Positions 16,569-25,952 of a stretch of DNA of 39,663 bases are shown piece by piece. This DNA is from Burkholderiales bacterium (GTDB lineage: Bacteria; Pseudomonadota; Gammaproteobacteria; Burkholderiales; SG8-39). The DNA lies in the NCBI GenBank assembly GCA_014860355.1, contig JACZJV010000146.1, positions 1 through 39,663 of the forward strand, in the 5' to 3' direction. The position numbers and the translations under genes are program-made. The notes below the pieces were generated by a model. It was not told the origin of the DNA. It searched no databases and worked only from the letters and a program-made list of their open reading frames with translations. Numbering within the stretch: the first letter of the stretch is position 1; each line of letters starts with the position of its first letter.

Positions 16569-17510
16569 ATGAAAGTAATCATTCTCGGCGCCGGCGCGGT
16601 CGGCGGCTATTTCGGCGGCCGCCTGGTGCAGGCCGGAGCAGACGTGACTTTTCTGGTGCGGCCAAAGCGCGCGCAACAGCTGGCCGAGGCCGGCATCATG
16701 ATCAAGAGCCCGATGGGCGATGCGCAGATACCGGTGCGCACGGTGCTGCAGGAGGCGGTGCGGCCCGACTACGACCTGGCGATCCTGTCATGCAAGGCAT
16801 ACGACCTGGAAGCGGCGATTGGCGCGGTCGGCGGCGCGATCGGACCGAAAACCATGATCCTGCCTTTGCTCAACGGCATGGCGCAGTTGGGCCGGCTGGA
16901 GCAGGCTTACGGCACCCCGCGCGTGCTCGGCGGATCCTGCTATATCGCCTCGACTCTGGGTGCCGACGGTGTGATTCACCACCTGGGAAAATTTCAGGGT
17001 ATCGCCTGCGGCACGCGCGCCGGCAATCACGCGCATGCCGCCGGCCTGCTGCAGGGACTGGCACAGGCCTATGCGAAGATTTCGATGGAGTGCAAGGTCA
17101 GTGAAAACATCGAGCAGGACATGTGGGAGAAGTTCGTGCTGCTGGCGAGCCTGGCTGCGATGACCTGCCTGATGCGCGCCAGTGTGGGCGAGATTCTTGC
17201 TACCGCGGACGGCGAGGCGTTGATGCGCGAAGCGCTAGATAGCTGCATCGCGGCGGCCAGCGCGGCCGGCCATGCGCCGCGCGCCGAATCGCTGCAGCGC
17301 ACGGAGGGCATGCTGTTCGCGCGCGGCTCGGCCTTCACCGCATCCATGCTGCGTGATCTCGAATCCGGGGGGCGGGTCGAAGCCGATCACGTCGTCGGGG
17401 ACATGCTGCGGCGCGTGCGCGCCGCCGGGGCCGACGCGCGCCTGCTAGCCGCCGCGTACTGCCACCTGCAGGCCTACGAGGCGCGGCGCCAGCGCGGCGC
17501 CACTGGGTGA
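16569..17510 (+). CDS. panE: 2-dehydropantoate 2-reductase
   Basis: A 313-residue NADPH-dependent reductase making pantoate for coenzyme A, in the cytoplasm. An N-terminal nucleotide-binding motif GAGAVGGYFGG (residues 7-17), the catalytic-type SCKAYDL and a C-terminal helical domain ending with GGRVEADHVVGDML fit the ApbA/PanE family. CGGAG precedes ATG 16569. It lies between mutL and miaA, which are often adjacent in relatives, so panE may have been inserted there. panB is elsewhere in the window (28.4-29.2 kb). Other ketopantoate-reductase-like substrates cannot be excluded. Confidence 0.88.
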   Translation: MKVIILGAGAVGGYFGGRLVQAGADVTFLVRPKRAQQLAEAGIMIKSPMGDAQIPVRTVLQEAVRPDYDLAILSCKAYDLEAAIGAVGGAIGPKTMILPLLNGMAQLGRLEQAYGTPRVLGGSCYIASTLGADGVIHHLGKFQGIACGTRAGNHAHAAGLLQGLAQAYAKISMECKVSENIEQDMWEKFVLLASLAAMTCLMRASVGEILATADGEALMREALDSCIAAASAAGHAPRAESLQRTEGMLFARGSAFTASMLRDLESGGRVEADHVVGDMLRRVRAAGADARLLAAAYCHLQAYEARRQRGATG

Positions 17511-17546
17511 GTACGGCGTCCCTGCGCCGTATCGTTCATAGCCCGC

Positions 17547-18503
17547 ATGACGCACGCAGCGCTCGCAGTGTTGCCGCCGGCCATTTTGCTGATGGGGCCC
17601 ACCGCCAGCGGCAAGAGCGCGCTCGCGCTCGCGATCGCGCAGCGCTTTCCGGTCGAGATCATCAGCGTCGATTCGGCGCAGGTGTACCGCGGCATGGACG
17701 TGGGAACGGCGAAGCCCGCGGCGGCGGAGCGCGCCACAGTGCCGCATCACCTGATCGACATCATCGATCCTGACCAGAACTATTCGGCCGCCCGGTTTCG
17801 CTCCGAGGCGATGCGCCTGATGGGGCAGATCTGCGGCCGCGGCCGCATGCCGCTCCTCGCCGGCGGTACCATGCTTTACTTCAAGGCGCTGCGCGAGGGC
17901 CTGTCGAACCTGCCCCAGGCAGATCTTGCCGTGCGCGCCGCGATCGAGGCCGAGGCGGGTGAAAAAGGCTGGTCCGCGTTGCATGCCGAACTGGCGCGCG
18001 TCGATGCGCCGACGGCGGCCCGGCTCAAACCGGGCGACGCGCAACGCATCCAGCGGGCGCTCGAGGTTTTTCGCGTCACCGGCAAGCCGCTTTCGGCGCT
18101 GCAGGGCGCGCGGGTGCCGGCTGAAGCGCAGTATCGCTACATCGCACTGGCGCTGGTTCCGGCGGAGCGCGCGCTATTGCACCGCAGGATCGAACGGCGA
18201 TTCGAGGCCATGCTGGCTGCCGGCCTGGTGGAGGAACTCGCGCTTCTGCGTAAGAAATACGCGCTAGCCCCGGGGCTGCCCTCGATGCGCTGCGTCGGCT
18301 ATCGCCAGGCCTGGGAGCATCTCGAAGGCGCGTATAGTCGCGCCACCTTGCGCGAGCGCGGGATTTACGCCACGCGCCAACTCGCCAAGCGGCAACTCAC
18401 CTGGTTGCGTGCGATGAATGAGCCAAGACAACTTGACTGCTACGCGCCCGAGCTCGGTGATCGTGTGCTGCGCCACATCGAGGAGCAGACCCGGCGTCAC
18501 TAG
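17547..18503 (+). CDS. miaA: tRNA dimethylallyltransferase
   Basis: A 318-residue enzyme that transfers a dimethylallyl group to N6 of A37 in tRNAs reading UNN codons. P-loop [10 protein letters not shown] (from residue 17), [29 protein letters not shown] and [16 protein letters not shown] are family motifs; GYRQAWEHL and the [13 protein letters not shown] tail follow. Length is normal. The start region lacks a strong ribosome binding site. In many Proteobacteria hfq follows miaA; here a bidirectional hairpin and convergent ggt follow instead. Confidence 0.96.
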   Translation: MTHAALAVLPPAILLMGPTASGKSALALAIAQRFPVEIISVDSAQVYRGMDVGTAKPAAAERATVPHHLIDIIDPDQNYSAARFRSEAMRLMGQICGRGRMPLLAGGTMLYFKALREGLSNLPQADLAVRAAIEAEAGEKGWSALHAELARVDAPTAARLKPGDAQRIQRALEVFRVTGKPLSALQGARVPAEAQYRYIALALVPAERALLHRRIERRFEAMLAAGLVEELALLRKKYALAPGLPSMRCVGYRQAWEHLEGAYSRATLRERGIYATRQLAKRQLTWLRAMNEPRQLDCYAPELGDRVLRHIEEQTRRH

Positions 18504-18510
18504 CAGCGGC

Positions 18511-18533
18511 CGCGGCAAATAAAATTTGCCGCG
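18511..18533. terminator. Bidirectional hairpin between miaA and ggt
   Basis: A perfect 10-bp stem, CGCGGCAAAT with ATTTGCCGCG, surrounds an AAA loop. The A/T pairs at the top resemble bidirectional terminators, although no T-run follows the stem. It lies 8 bases after miaA and about 20 bases after the ggt stop, so it can serve both convergent transcripts. Confidence 0.65.
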
Positions 18534-18552
18534 CAGCGCGCTGATCGTGCGC

Positions 18553-20316
18553 CTAGTCCCCTTTGGCCGACCCTTCGCGCCGCGGATCGGCGCCGCCGCG
18601 CCAGCCCTCGCGCGTGCGCTGGATCGCGTGCACGCCGCTGGTCATGTCGATCATGTGCACCTCGTGGCCCAGTGCCCGCAGCGGCACTGCCCAGTCTGCC
18701 GCAGCCGAACCCCTTTCCAGCTCAGTGGGCCCGTTGCGGCTGCCGAAGTTCGGCAGGTCGATCGCCTGCTGTATTTCCAGATTGCGGTCGAGCACGCCGA
18801 CCAGGGTCTTGACCACGTGGTTGATGATGGCGCTGCCGCCGGCCGAACCCAGCACCAGCACCAGAGCGCCGTCGCGGTCGAACACCATGGTCGGCGCCAT
18901 GGAACTGCGCGGCCGCTTGCCCGGCTCGATGCGGTTGGCCACTGGCTTGCCGTCCTGTTCAGCGACGAAAGAGAAATCGGTGAGCTGGTTATTCAGCAGG
19001 AAGCCTCGCACCATACGCTGGCTGCCGAAGGCGAACTCGATCGACGTGGTCATGGCGACGGCGTTGCCTGCCGCGTCGACGATGGACATATGGCTGGTGG
19101 ACGGCAATTCCGGAGAAGCGTCATCTGCGAGCTGCGCCGGCGGCGCGCCCCGCGGCGTGCCGGGCAGGGCATGGCCCAGCGTGCGATCCGTGCGCACCAG
19201 CGCGGCGCGCCCGGCCAGATATTCGGGCGCCAACAGCCCCGCCACGGGCACCGGCACGAAATCGGCGTCGGCGAGATAGCGCTCGCGGTCGGCGTAGGCG
19301 AGTCGCTCGGCCTCGACGATGAGGTGCGCGGCGCTGACCGGATCCGACGGCAGGTGTTCCGGCGCCAGGCGTTGCAGTGTGCCCAGCACCTGCAGCACGG
19401 TGACACCGCCCGAACTTGGCGGAGGCATGCCGCAGACCTTCCATCGCCGATATGGCGCGCATACCGGTTCGCGCTGCTTCGCCTGGTAGTGCACCAGATC
19501 GTCCGTAGTCAGGTCGCCCGGATTAGGCGCGGCTGTTACCTTGTTGGCGATGTCGCGGGCGATCTCGCCCTCGTAGAAAGCCTTGGCGCCATGCGCTGCT
19601 ATGCTGCGCAGCGTTTCGGCGAATGCGTGATTTTGCAGCAAGGTGCCCACGGGCCTGGGCGTGTCGTCATCGCGGTAGTACATGCGCCGCATCGCTTCGT
19701 CGCGCGCCGGGAGGCGCACCCAGGCGAGCAGGCGGTGCAGCCGTGGCGATAAGGGAAAGCCTTCAGTCGCGAGCCGGATCGCGGGCTGGAACAATTCCGC
19801 CCAGGGCAGCTTGCCGTGTTTGGCGTGAGCCATTGCCAGCATGCGCAGGACGCCGGGGGTGCCGACCGATTTGCCGCCGACTACCGCGTCCAGAAATGCA
19901 AGCGGACGGCCGTCGGCGCCGATAAATCGGTCAGCGCGCGCCGCAGCGGGCGCTGTCTCGCGCCCGTCGTAGACGCTAAGCTTTGCCTCGGCGGCCGAGT
20001 ACTGCAGCATGAATGCGCCGCCGCCGATGCCCGATGATTGCGGCTCGACCAGATTGAGCACCATTTGCACCGCCACGGCGGCGTCGATCGCGCTGCCGCC
20101 TTGGCGCAGCACTTCGTAACCCGCCTCGACCGCCAGCGGATGCGCTGCGGCGAGGAGGAAATGCTTCGCTTCGATCGCATGTTTTTGGCTGAATCCCGAA
20201 GGCGGTTCAGGCGCGGGCTGCGCGGCGGCCAATCCCGCCCAAAGCAGCGCAATGACCGGCGCCAGCCGGGAAAACAAAAAGGGCAGCCGCACGGCTGCCC
20301 TTTTGATGAAGATCAT
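18553..20316 (-). CDS. ggt: Gamma-glutamyltransferase
   Basis: A 587-residue exported N-terminal-nucleophile hydrolase that cleaves gamma-glutamyl bonds such as those of glutathione in the periplasm. A hydrophobic export segment (LAPVIALLWAGLAAAQ) is followed by LAAAHPLAVEAGYEVLRQGG, SSGIGGGAFML and YDGRETAP. The self-processing site is STSHMSIVD, with nucleophile Thr407 counted from this start (TSH instead of TTH). GFLLNNQLTDFSF, GKRPRSSMAPT and GSAGGSAIINHV complete the small subunit. The first codons coincide with the hppA terminator; GTG 20292 and TTG 20277 are downstream alternatives that keep a signal peptide. Confidence 0.92.
   Translation of the reverse strand: MIFIKRAAVRLPFLFSRLAPVIALLWAGLAAAQPAPEPPSGFSQKHAIEAKHFLLAAAHPLAVEAGYEVLRQGGSAIDAAVAVQMVLNLVEPQSSGIGGGAFMLQYSAAEAKLSVYDGRETAPAAARADRFIGADGRPLAFLDAVVGGKSVGTPGVLRMLAMAHAKHGKLPWAELFQPAIRLATEGFPLSPRLHRLLAWVRLPARDEAMRRMYYRDDDTPRPVGTLLQNHAFAETLRSIAAHGAKAFYEGEIARDIANKVTAAPNPGDLTTDDLVHYQAKQREPVCAPYRRWKVCGMPPPSSGGVTVLQVLGTLQRLAPEHLPSDPVSAAHLIVEAERLAYADRERYLADADFVPVPVAGLLAPEYLAGRAALVRTDRTLGHALPGTPRGAPPAQLADDASPELPSTSHMSIVDAAGNAVAMTTSIEFAFGSQRMVRGFLLNNQLTDFSFVAEQDGKPVANRIEPGKRPRSSMAPTMVFDRDGALVLVLGSAGGSAIINHVVKTLVGVLDRNLEIQQAIDLPNFGSRNGPTELERGSAAADWAVPLRALGHEVHMIDMTSGVHAIQRTREGWRGGADPRREGSAKGD
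20271..20304 (-). terminator. Intrinsic terminator of hppA, overlapping the 5' end of ggt
   Basis: On the minus strand a 13-bp perfect stem, AAAAGGGCAGCCG with CGGCTGCCCTTTT (20304-20292 and 20289-20277), is followed by TTTTTGTTTT. It begins 20 bases beyond the hppA stop and lies inside the first codons of the ggt reading frame. Confidence 0.85.
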
Positions 20317-20324
20317 TCCGTCGA

Positions 20325-22391
20325 TCAGAGCAGTGGCACTACCAGCAGCGCCACGATGTTGATGATCTTGATCAGCGGATTCACCGCCGGACCCGCCGTG
20401 TCCTTGTAGGGATCGCCCACGGTGTCTCCGGTCACGGCCGCCTTGTGCGCCTCCGAACCCTTGCCGCCGAAGTTGCCGTCCTCGATATATTTCTTGGCGT
20501 TGTCCCAGGCGCCGCCGCCGGTGGTCATGGAGATCGCGACGAACAGGCCGGTGACGATGGAGCCCATGAGCACGCCGCCCAGGGCCTGCGGTCCGAGCAC
20601 GACACCCACGATGATCGGCACGAGTACCGGTAGCAGCGAAGGCACCATCATTTCCTTGATCGCGGCCACGGTGAGCATGCCCACCGCCTTGGAATAGTCA
20701 GGCTTGCCCGTGCCTTCCATGATGCCCGGGATTTCCTTGAACTGGCGGCGCACCTCAACCACCACCGCGCCGGCGGCGCGGCCGACCGCTTCCATCGCCA
20801 TGGCGGCGAAGAGGTAGGGAATCAGACCGCCGATGAACAGGCCGATGATCACCATGTGGTTGGAAAGGTCGAAGCTCACCACCTTGCCGGAACTCTCCAG
20901 CGCATGGGTGTAGTCGGCGAACAGCACCAGCGCGGCTAGGCCGGCGGAACCGATGGCATAGCCCTTGGTCACCGCCTTGGTGGTGTTGCCTACCGCATCC
21001 AGCGGATCGGTAATGGCGCGCACCGAATCAGGCAGGTTGCTCATTTCCGCGATGCCGCCGGCGTTGTCGGTGATCGGACCGTAGGCGTCCAGGGCGACGA
21101 TGATGCCGGTCATGGACAGCATGGAAGTCGCGGCGATCGCGATGCCGTACAGGCCGGCCCAGTGGTAGGCAAGATAGATCGACGCGCACACCGCCAGCAC
21201 CGGCAGCGCGCAAGCGCGCATCGAAACGCCCAGTCCGGCGATGATGTTGGTGCCGTGTCCGGTGGTCGAGGCTTCGGCTATGTGCCGTACCGGGGAGAAC
21301 TCGGTGGCGGTGTAGTACTCGGTGATGATCACCATCAGCGCGGTCAGCACCAGTCCGATCACGGCGGTGCCGTAAAGATGCAGCACGGTGATGCTTCTCG
21401 CCACGCCGCCGATGTCGAAGGTCACGTTTTTGAGGATATCGCCCATCATCCAGTCGGTGAGCGGATAGAAGGCGATGAGCGCCAGCACGCCGGCGACCAT
21501 CAGGCCTTTGTACAGGGCGGCCATGATCTTCTTGCCGGGTGTGATTTTCACGAACATGCAGCCGATGACCGAGGCGATGATCGAAAAGCCGCCGAGCACC
21601 AGCGGATAGATCACCGCATTGGCGGACATGGTCTTGATCGTCAACGCGCCCAGCAGCATGGTCGCAATGATGGTCACGGCATAGGTTTCGAACAGGTCGG
21701 CCGCCATGCCGGCGCAGTCCCCGACGTTGTCGCCCACGTTGTCCGCGATCACCGCCGGGTTGCGCGGGTCGTCCTCGGGGATGCCGGCTTCGACCTTGCC
21801 CACCAGATCGGCGCCGACGTCCGCGCCCTTGGTGAATATGCCGCCGCCGAGACGCGCGAAGATCGAGATCAGCGAACCGCCGAAGCCGAAGCCGATCAGG
21901 GGCTTGATCACTTCACTGAGAGCCTGGCCGTTGCCGGCGGCGTTGGCGGTAAGCACGGCGTAAAAGCCGGTAACTCCGAGCAGCCCCAGACCCACCACCA
22001 ACAAGCCGGTGATGGCGCCCCCGCGGAAGGCGACAGTGAGCGCTTCGTTCAGTCCGGTGCGCGCCGCTTCGGCAGTGCGCACGTTGGCGCGCACCGATAT
22101 GTTCATGCCGATGTAACCGGTGGCTCCCGACAGCAATGCGCCGAGGACGAATCCGGTCGCGGTAGTCGCGCCCAGAAATATCCCGATCAACACGGCGAGG
22201 ATCACGCCGACGATGGCGATGGCGGTATATTGCTTGTTCAGGTAGGCCGACGCGCCTTCCTGTATCGCAGCGGCGATTTCGCGCATGCGCTCGTTCCCCG
22301 CAGGCTGGGCCAGTATCCATTTGATCGACCAGCCGCCGTAGAGCAGCGCGAACACGCCGCATGCGAGTGCAAACCAGAGTCCTGAATTCAT
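20325..22391 (-). CDS. hppA: Membrane-bound proton-translocating pyrophosphatase, K+-independent type
   Basis: A 688-residue polytopic membrane protein that couples pyrophosphate hydrolysis to ion pumping. Active-site motif [20 protein letters not shown] and [14 protein letters not shown] are present, as are [18 protein letters not shown] and KKYIEDG near the C-terminus. [10 protein letters not shown] carries Lys472 and Thr475, the residue pair associated with K+-independent H+-pumping enzymes (K+-dependent ones have Ala). GGGAG precedes ATG 22391. Divergent from a PPi-dependent phosphofructokinase. A strong terminator follows and overlaps ggt. Confidence 0.96.
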   Translation of the reverse strand: MNSGLWFALACGVFALLYGGWSIKWILAQPAGNERMREIAAAIQEGASAYLNKQYTAIAIVGVILAVLIGIFLGATTATGFVLGALLSGATGYIGMNISVRANVRTAEAARTGLNEALTVAFRGGAITGLLVVGLGLLGVTGFYAVLTANAAGNGQALSEVIKPLIGFGFGGSLISIFARLGGGIFTKGADVGADLVGKVEAGIPEDDPRNPAVIADNVGDNVGDCAGMAADLFETYAVTIIATMLLGALTIKTMSANAVIYPLVLGGFSIIASVIGCMFVKITPGKKIMAALYKGLMVAGVLALIAFYPLTDWMMGDILKNVTFDIGGVARSITVLHLYGTAVIGLVLTALMVIITEYYTATEFSPVRHIAEASTTGHGTNIIAGLGVSMRACALPVLAVCASIYLAYHWAGLYGIAIAATSMLSMTGIIVALDAYGPITDNAGGIAEMSNLPDSVRAITDPLDAVGNTTKAVTKGYAIGSAGLAALVLFADYTHALESSGKVVSFDLSNHMVIIGLFIGGLIPYLFAAMAMEAVGRAAGAVVVEVRRQFKEIPGIMEGTGKPDYSKAVGMLTVAAIKEMMVPSLLPVLVPIIVGVVLGPQALGGVLMGSIVTGLFVAISMTTGGGAWDNAKKYIEDGNFGGKGSEAHKAAVTGDTVGDPYKDTAGPAVNPLIKIINIVALLVVPLL

Positions 22392-22450
22392 GAAGCTTCT
22401 CCCTGAGTAAGGCCGGCCGACTTCGGACCGTCAGTTTTTGAAAGCTCCAA

Positions 22451-22459
22451 ATTGTAACA
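22451..22459 (-). promoter_or_regulatory. Candidate extended -10 promoter of hppA
   Basis: On the minus strand TGTTACAAT is an extended -10 (TGn followed by TACAAT). It would give a leader of roughly 50 bases before the hppA ATG. The -35 region (GTTCCT at 17 bases) is weak, as is common for extended -10 promoters. Confidence 0.4.
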
Positions 22460-22508
22460 GGCGGCGCCCGCCCAGGAACAGGGGCTGACGGGGATAATCT
22501 TTGCACTT

Positions 22509-22532
22509 GCGCGGACGGCGCCCCGTCCGCGC
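22509..22532. repeat. GC-rich perfect inverted repeat
   Basis: GCGCGGACGG (22509-22518) and CCGTCCGCGC (22523-22532) form a perfect 10-bp stem with a 4-base CGCC loop. It lies in the divergent hppA/PPi-PFK spacer, one base before the larger inverted repeat. Confidence 0.8.
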
Positions 22533-22533
22533 G

Positions 22534-22584
22534 GATCCTCGCTTGTGAACGGATGAAAAGCGCATCCGTTCACAAGCGAGGATC
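22534..22584. repeat. Perfect 22-bp inverted repeat with 7-base loop
   Basis: The arms 22534-22555 and 22563-22584 are exact reverse complements (left arm starts GATCCTCGCTTG, right arm ends CAAGCGAGGATC), around the loop AAAAGCG. No T-tract follows on either strand, so it is not a standard terminator. It sits upstream of both hppA and the PPi-PFK gene. It may be a remnant of a mobile repeat, an operator or a transcript structure. Confidence 0.9.
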
Positions 22585-22643
22585 TTGGCTGAAAGCGACC
22601 CAAAACCCATCTTGCTTTTTGTCGATAAGCTTACCTTTGGTAC

Positions 22644-22659
22644 GGATGCGCCTTTCATC
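22644..22659. repeat. Third, inverted partial copy of the 22-bp repeat apex
   Basis: GGATGCGCCTTTCATC is the reverse complement of 22552-22567 at 15 of 16 positions. It could pair with the apex of the 22-bp hairpin and exclude it. Confidence 0.5.
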
Positions 22660-22674
22660 AATGCCAAAACAAGA

Positions 22675-22695
22675 TTTGCGCGCAGAGCGCGCAAA
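22675..22695. repeat. Perfect 9-bp hairpin upstream of the PPi-PFK -10
   Basis: TTTGCGCGC (22675-22683) and GCGCGCAAA (22687-22695) flank the loop AGA. It is the fourth structural element of this 200-base region. Confidence 0.65.
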
Positions 22696-22733
22696 GGTCG
22701 TTCTTGGTATGCGACGACGTAAGAGGCGCCGTA

Positions 22734-22739
22734 TATAAT
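22734..22739 (+). promoter_or_regulatory. Candidate -10 of the PPi-PFK gene
   Basis: A perfect TATAAT lies 55 bases before the chosen start codon. It overlaps the in-frame ATG at 22738, which argues that this ATG is not the translation start. No good -35 is visible at normal spacing. Confidence 0.45.
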
Positions 22740-22794
22740 GGAAACCGGATTGCAGATCGTCGAAATCTTAATGATTCAAGGGAGCAACCAGGTC

Positions 22795-24015
22795 ATGCCG
22801 TACGGGAAGGTTTTAGTCGCTCAGGGTGGCGGGCCAACCGCCGTGATCAACCAGTCGATGGCGGGCGTCGTTCTGGAAGCGCGCAAGTTTCGCAACGTCG
22901 AACTGGTGTACGGCGCCTATCACGGGGTATCCGGGATCGTGAACGAGGAGTTTCTGGACCTTACGCAGGAAACCAGCCACAACATCGAAATGGTGGCCGA
23001 CACGCCCTCGTCGGCGCTGGGTTCGACGCGCGACAAGCCCGATCTGCGCTACTGCCAGGAGATTTTCAAGGTGCTGAAGGCGCACGGCATCGGCTATTTT
23101 TTCTACGTCGGCGGCAACGATTCATCCGACACGGTGCGCATCGTCAACGAGGAGGCCAAGCGCGCGGACTACCCGCTGCGCTGCATTCACATACCAAAAA
23201 CCATAGACAATGACCTGGTCTGCAACGATCACACGCCGGGCTTTCCGTCTGCGGCGCGCTTTGTGGTGCAGGCGTTCATGGGCGCCAACCTCGACAACGC
23301 CGCGCTGCCGGGGGTTTACCTGGCCGTCGTGATGGGCCGGCACGCGGGATTTCTGACCGCGGCATCCGCGCTGGGAAAGAAATTTCCCGACGACGGCCCC
23401 CACCTGATCTACATACCCGAACGCATATTCAACATCGACAGGTTTCTGGCCGACGTGAAGGCCACCTACGAAAAGCACGGGCGCTGCGTGGTTGCCGCCT
23501 CCGAGGGCATCCATGACAGCAATGGCAACCCCATTATTACCCAGTTGACTCGCCAGGTGGAACGCGACGCGCACGGCAATGTGCAGCTTTCCGGGACCGG
23601 CGCCCTGGCCGACCTGCTATGCGATGAGATCAAGCGCAAGCTCGGCATCAAGCGTGTGCGCGGCGATACGTTCGGCTACGTGCAGCGCTCGTTCATGGGC
23701 TGCGTCTCCGATGTCGATCAACGCGAGGCGCGTGAGGTTGGTGAAAAAGCAGTGCAGTTCGCCATGTGGGGCGATTGCGACGGATCGGTGACGATCAAGC
23801 GCACCGGCTTTTACTCGGTGGATTATCAACTGGTTCCACTGGAATCCGTGGCGGGGAAAACACGCGTCATGGAAGATGAATTTATCGCCGCCAGCGGAAC
23901 CGATGTCACCGACGCTTACCGGCTCTATCTGCGCCCGCTGCTGGGTTCGGGCATGCCGGACGCCTATCGCCTGCGCTCGAACCGCGTCGACAAGATTCTC
24001 AATTCAGCGAAATAG
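22795..24015 (+). CDS. Pyrophosphate-dependent 6-phosphofructokinase
   Basis: A 406-residue phosphofructokinase of the PPi-dependent clade (often called pfp). It would convert fructose 6-phosphate and PPi to fructose 1,6-bisphosphate and Pi, reversibly. AQGGGPTAVINQS opens the fold. GGNDSSD puts Asp109 where ATP enzymes have Gly, and PKTIDND supplies Lys135; both are the PPi-specific residues. MGRHAGF and SEGIHD follow. ATG 22795 is preceded by AAGGGAG at 9 bases; ATGs at 22738 and 22771 are less likely, the first lying in the -10. Divergent from hppA. Confidence 0.93.
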   Translation: MPYGKVLVAQGGGPTAVINQSMAGVVLEARKFRNVELVYGAYHGVSGIVNEEFLDLTQETSHNIEMVADTPSSALGSTRDKPDLRYCQEIFKVLKAHGIGYFFYVGGNDSSDTVRIVNEEAKRADYPLRCIHIPKTIDNDLVCNDHTPGFPSAARFVVQAFMGANLDNAALPGVYLAVVMGRHAGFLTAASALGKKFPDDGPHLIYIPERIFNIDRFLADVKATYEKHGRCVVAASEGIHDSNGNPIITQLTRQVERDAHGNVQLSGTGALADLLCDEIKRKLGIKRVRGDTFGYVQRSFMGCVSDVDQREAREVGEKAVQFAMWGDCDGSVTIKRTGFYSVDYQLVPLESVAGKTRVMEDEFIAASGTDVTDAYRLYLRPLLGSGMPDAYRLRSNRVDKILNSAK

Positions 24016-24040
24016 ACATGGCTGCTTCGCCAACCCACGC

Positions 24041-25150
24041 TCAATCGCCGAAGCAGATTCCCATATCCCGGCCGGTCTGCAGGATGTCGGAGTCCAGGGG
24101 AACGCCCTTCATACGGCCGGCGACGTCTGCGAGGGGGACGTAATTCACGTTGGGAAAGGCGAGCGCAACCATGACGCCCGAATGGCCCTCGGACAGCGCG
24201 CGCACGGCAGCAGTGCCAAAACGCATGGCTGCGACTCGATCAAAGGACGTCGGGCTGCCACCGCGCAGCAGATGGCCCAGAACCACCAGCCGGGTATCCT
24301 TGTCAGTGCGCTCCTGCAGCGCATTCGCGGTGCGTTCTCCGATTCCGCCCAGGCGCTCGGCGTGGCCGATCTCGGCGGGCGCCTGGATCGCGCGATTGCC
24401 GCCGGCGGGTTCTGCGCCTTCTGCAACGACGACGAGAGAATACATGCGTCCCAGGCTGTCGCGGCGTAGGATTTTCGCAACCACCTTGTCCAGGTCGAAG
24501 GGAATTTCCGGGATCAGCACGGCATGGGCCCCGCCGGCTATGCCCGCGTGCAGCGCGATCCAGCCCGCATAGCGCCCCATCACCTCCACCACCATCACGC
24601 GCTGGTGGCTTTCGGCGGTGCTGTGCAGGCGGTCCAGGCATGCGGAGGCAAAGTCCACCGCCGTGTCGAAGCCGAAGGTGGTGAAGGTTTTGTCCAGATC
24701 GTTGTCTATAGTCTTGGGCACGCCGACTACGCGCAGGCCCTTCTGGTGCAGCGCATTGGCGATGGTGAGCGAGCCGTCACCGCCGACCGACACGAGTGCA
24801 TCCAGTTCCTGTTTGGCGAAGAATTCCAGAATCTCGTTCGAACGATCCACCTCGCGTACGGTTCCGTCCGGCATTTTCACCGGGAACTGCAGGGGATTGC
24901 CCTTGTTGGTCGTGCCCAGGATGGTGCCTCCCAGGTGCCCGATCCCGCGCACCTTTTCCGGAGTGAGGCGAAACACGCCGCCTTCGGGATAGCGCTCGTG
25001 GAAGAGTATGCCGTTGAATCCCTCGCGGATGCCGTAGCATTCCCATCCGCGCCTGCTGGCGCTGATGACCACGGAGCGGATGACGGCGTTCAGTCCCGGG
25101 GCGTCGCCGCCACCAGTGCAGATGGCGATGCGTCGGATGTGGCTGGACAT
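24041..25150 (-). CDS. 6-phosphofructokinase, probably ATP-dependent, mixed signature
   Basis: A 369-residue phosphofructokinase. GGGDAPGLNAVI binds nucleotide; SVGGDGSLTI has Gly126 at the position that is Gly in ATP enzymes, yet VPKTIDND has Lys146, the residue of PPi enzymes. VMGRYAGWIALHAGIAGG, VVVAEGAEP and LGHLLRGGSPTSFDR are typical. This mixed Gly/Lys pattern is known in some phosphofructokinase groups, so donor choice cannot be read with certainty; ATP is more likely. GGAGGAA precedes ATG 25150. It follows adk by 101 bases, and its stop faces that of the PPi-PFK gene. Confidence 0.9.
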   Translation of the reverse strand: MSSHIRRIAICTGGGDAPGLNAVIRSVVISASRRGWECYGIREGFNGILFHERYPEGGVFRLTPEKVRGIGHLGGTILGTTNKGNPLQFPVKMPDGTVREVDRSNEILEFFAKQELDALVSVGGDGSLTIANALHQKGLRVVGVPKTIDNDLDKTFTTFGFDTAVDFASACLDRLHSTAESHQRVMVVEVMGRYAGWIALHAGIAGGAHAVLIPEIPFDLDKVVAKILRRDSLGRMYSLVVVAEGAEPAGGNRAIQAPAEIGHAERLGGIGERTANALQERTDKDTRLVVLGHLLRGGSPTSFDRVAAMRFGTAAVRALSEGHSGVMVALAFPNVNYVPLADVAGRMKGVPLDSDILQTGRDMGICFGD

Positions 25151-25251
25151 TGGCGTTCCTCCGTTAGGGGGCGTAGACGCGGGTCGCGCCTGTGGGGCCG
25201 AACCCCGGGTTCATGCGGCGTTTCACCTGACGCCAATTCCGTTGATCGCGC

Positions 25252-25923
<672 letters not shown>

Positions 25924-25952
25924 TTAAAAACTGTCGAATCCGCGCTTTCACC

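Noticed and set aside
15238-16572. 444-codon plus-strand ORF within mutL
   Set aside because: Alternative frame of mutL, which carries all expected motifs through this region.
18526-19752. 408-codon plus-strand ORF opposite ggt
   Set aside because: Antisense of a complete gamma-glutamyltransferase; no start context or domain.
21162-22385. 407-codon plus-strand ORF opposite hppA
   Set aside because: Antisense of the H+-PPase; His/Asp/Gly-rich translation typical of shadows of membrane genes.
24016-24055. Terminator between the two phosphofructokinase genes
   Set aside because: Only a 7-bp stem (TGCTTCG/CGAAGCA) with a 19-base loop and no T-tract; too weak to call.
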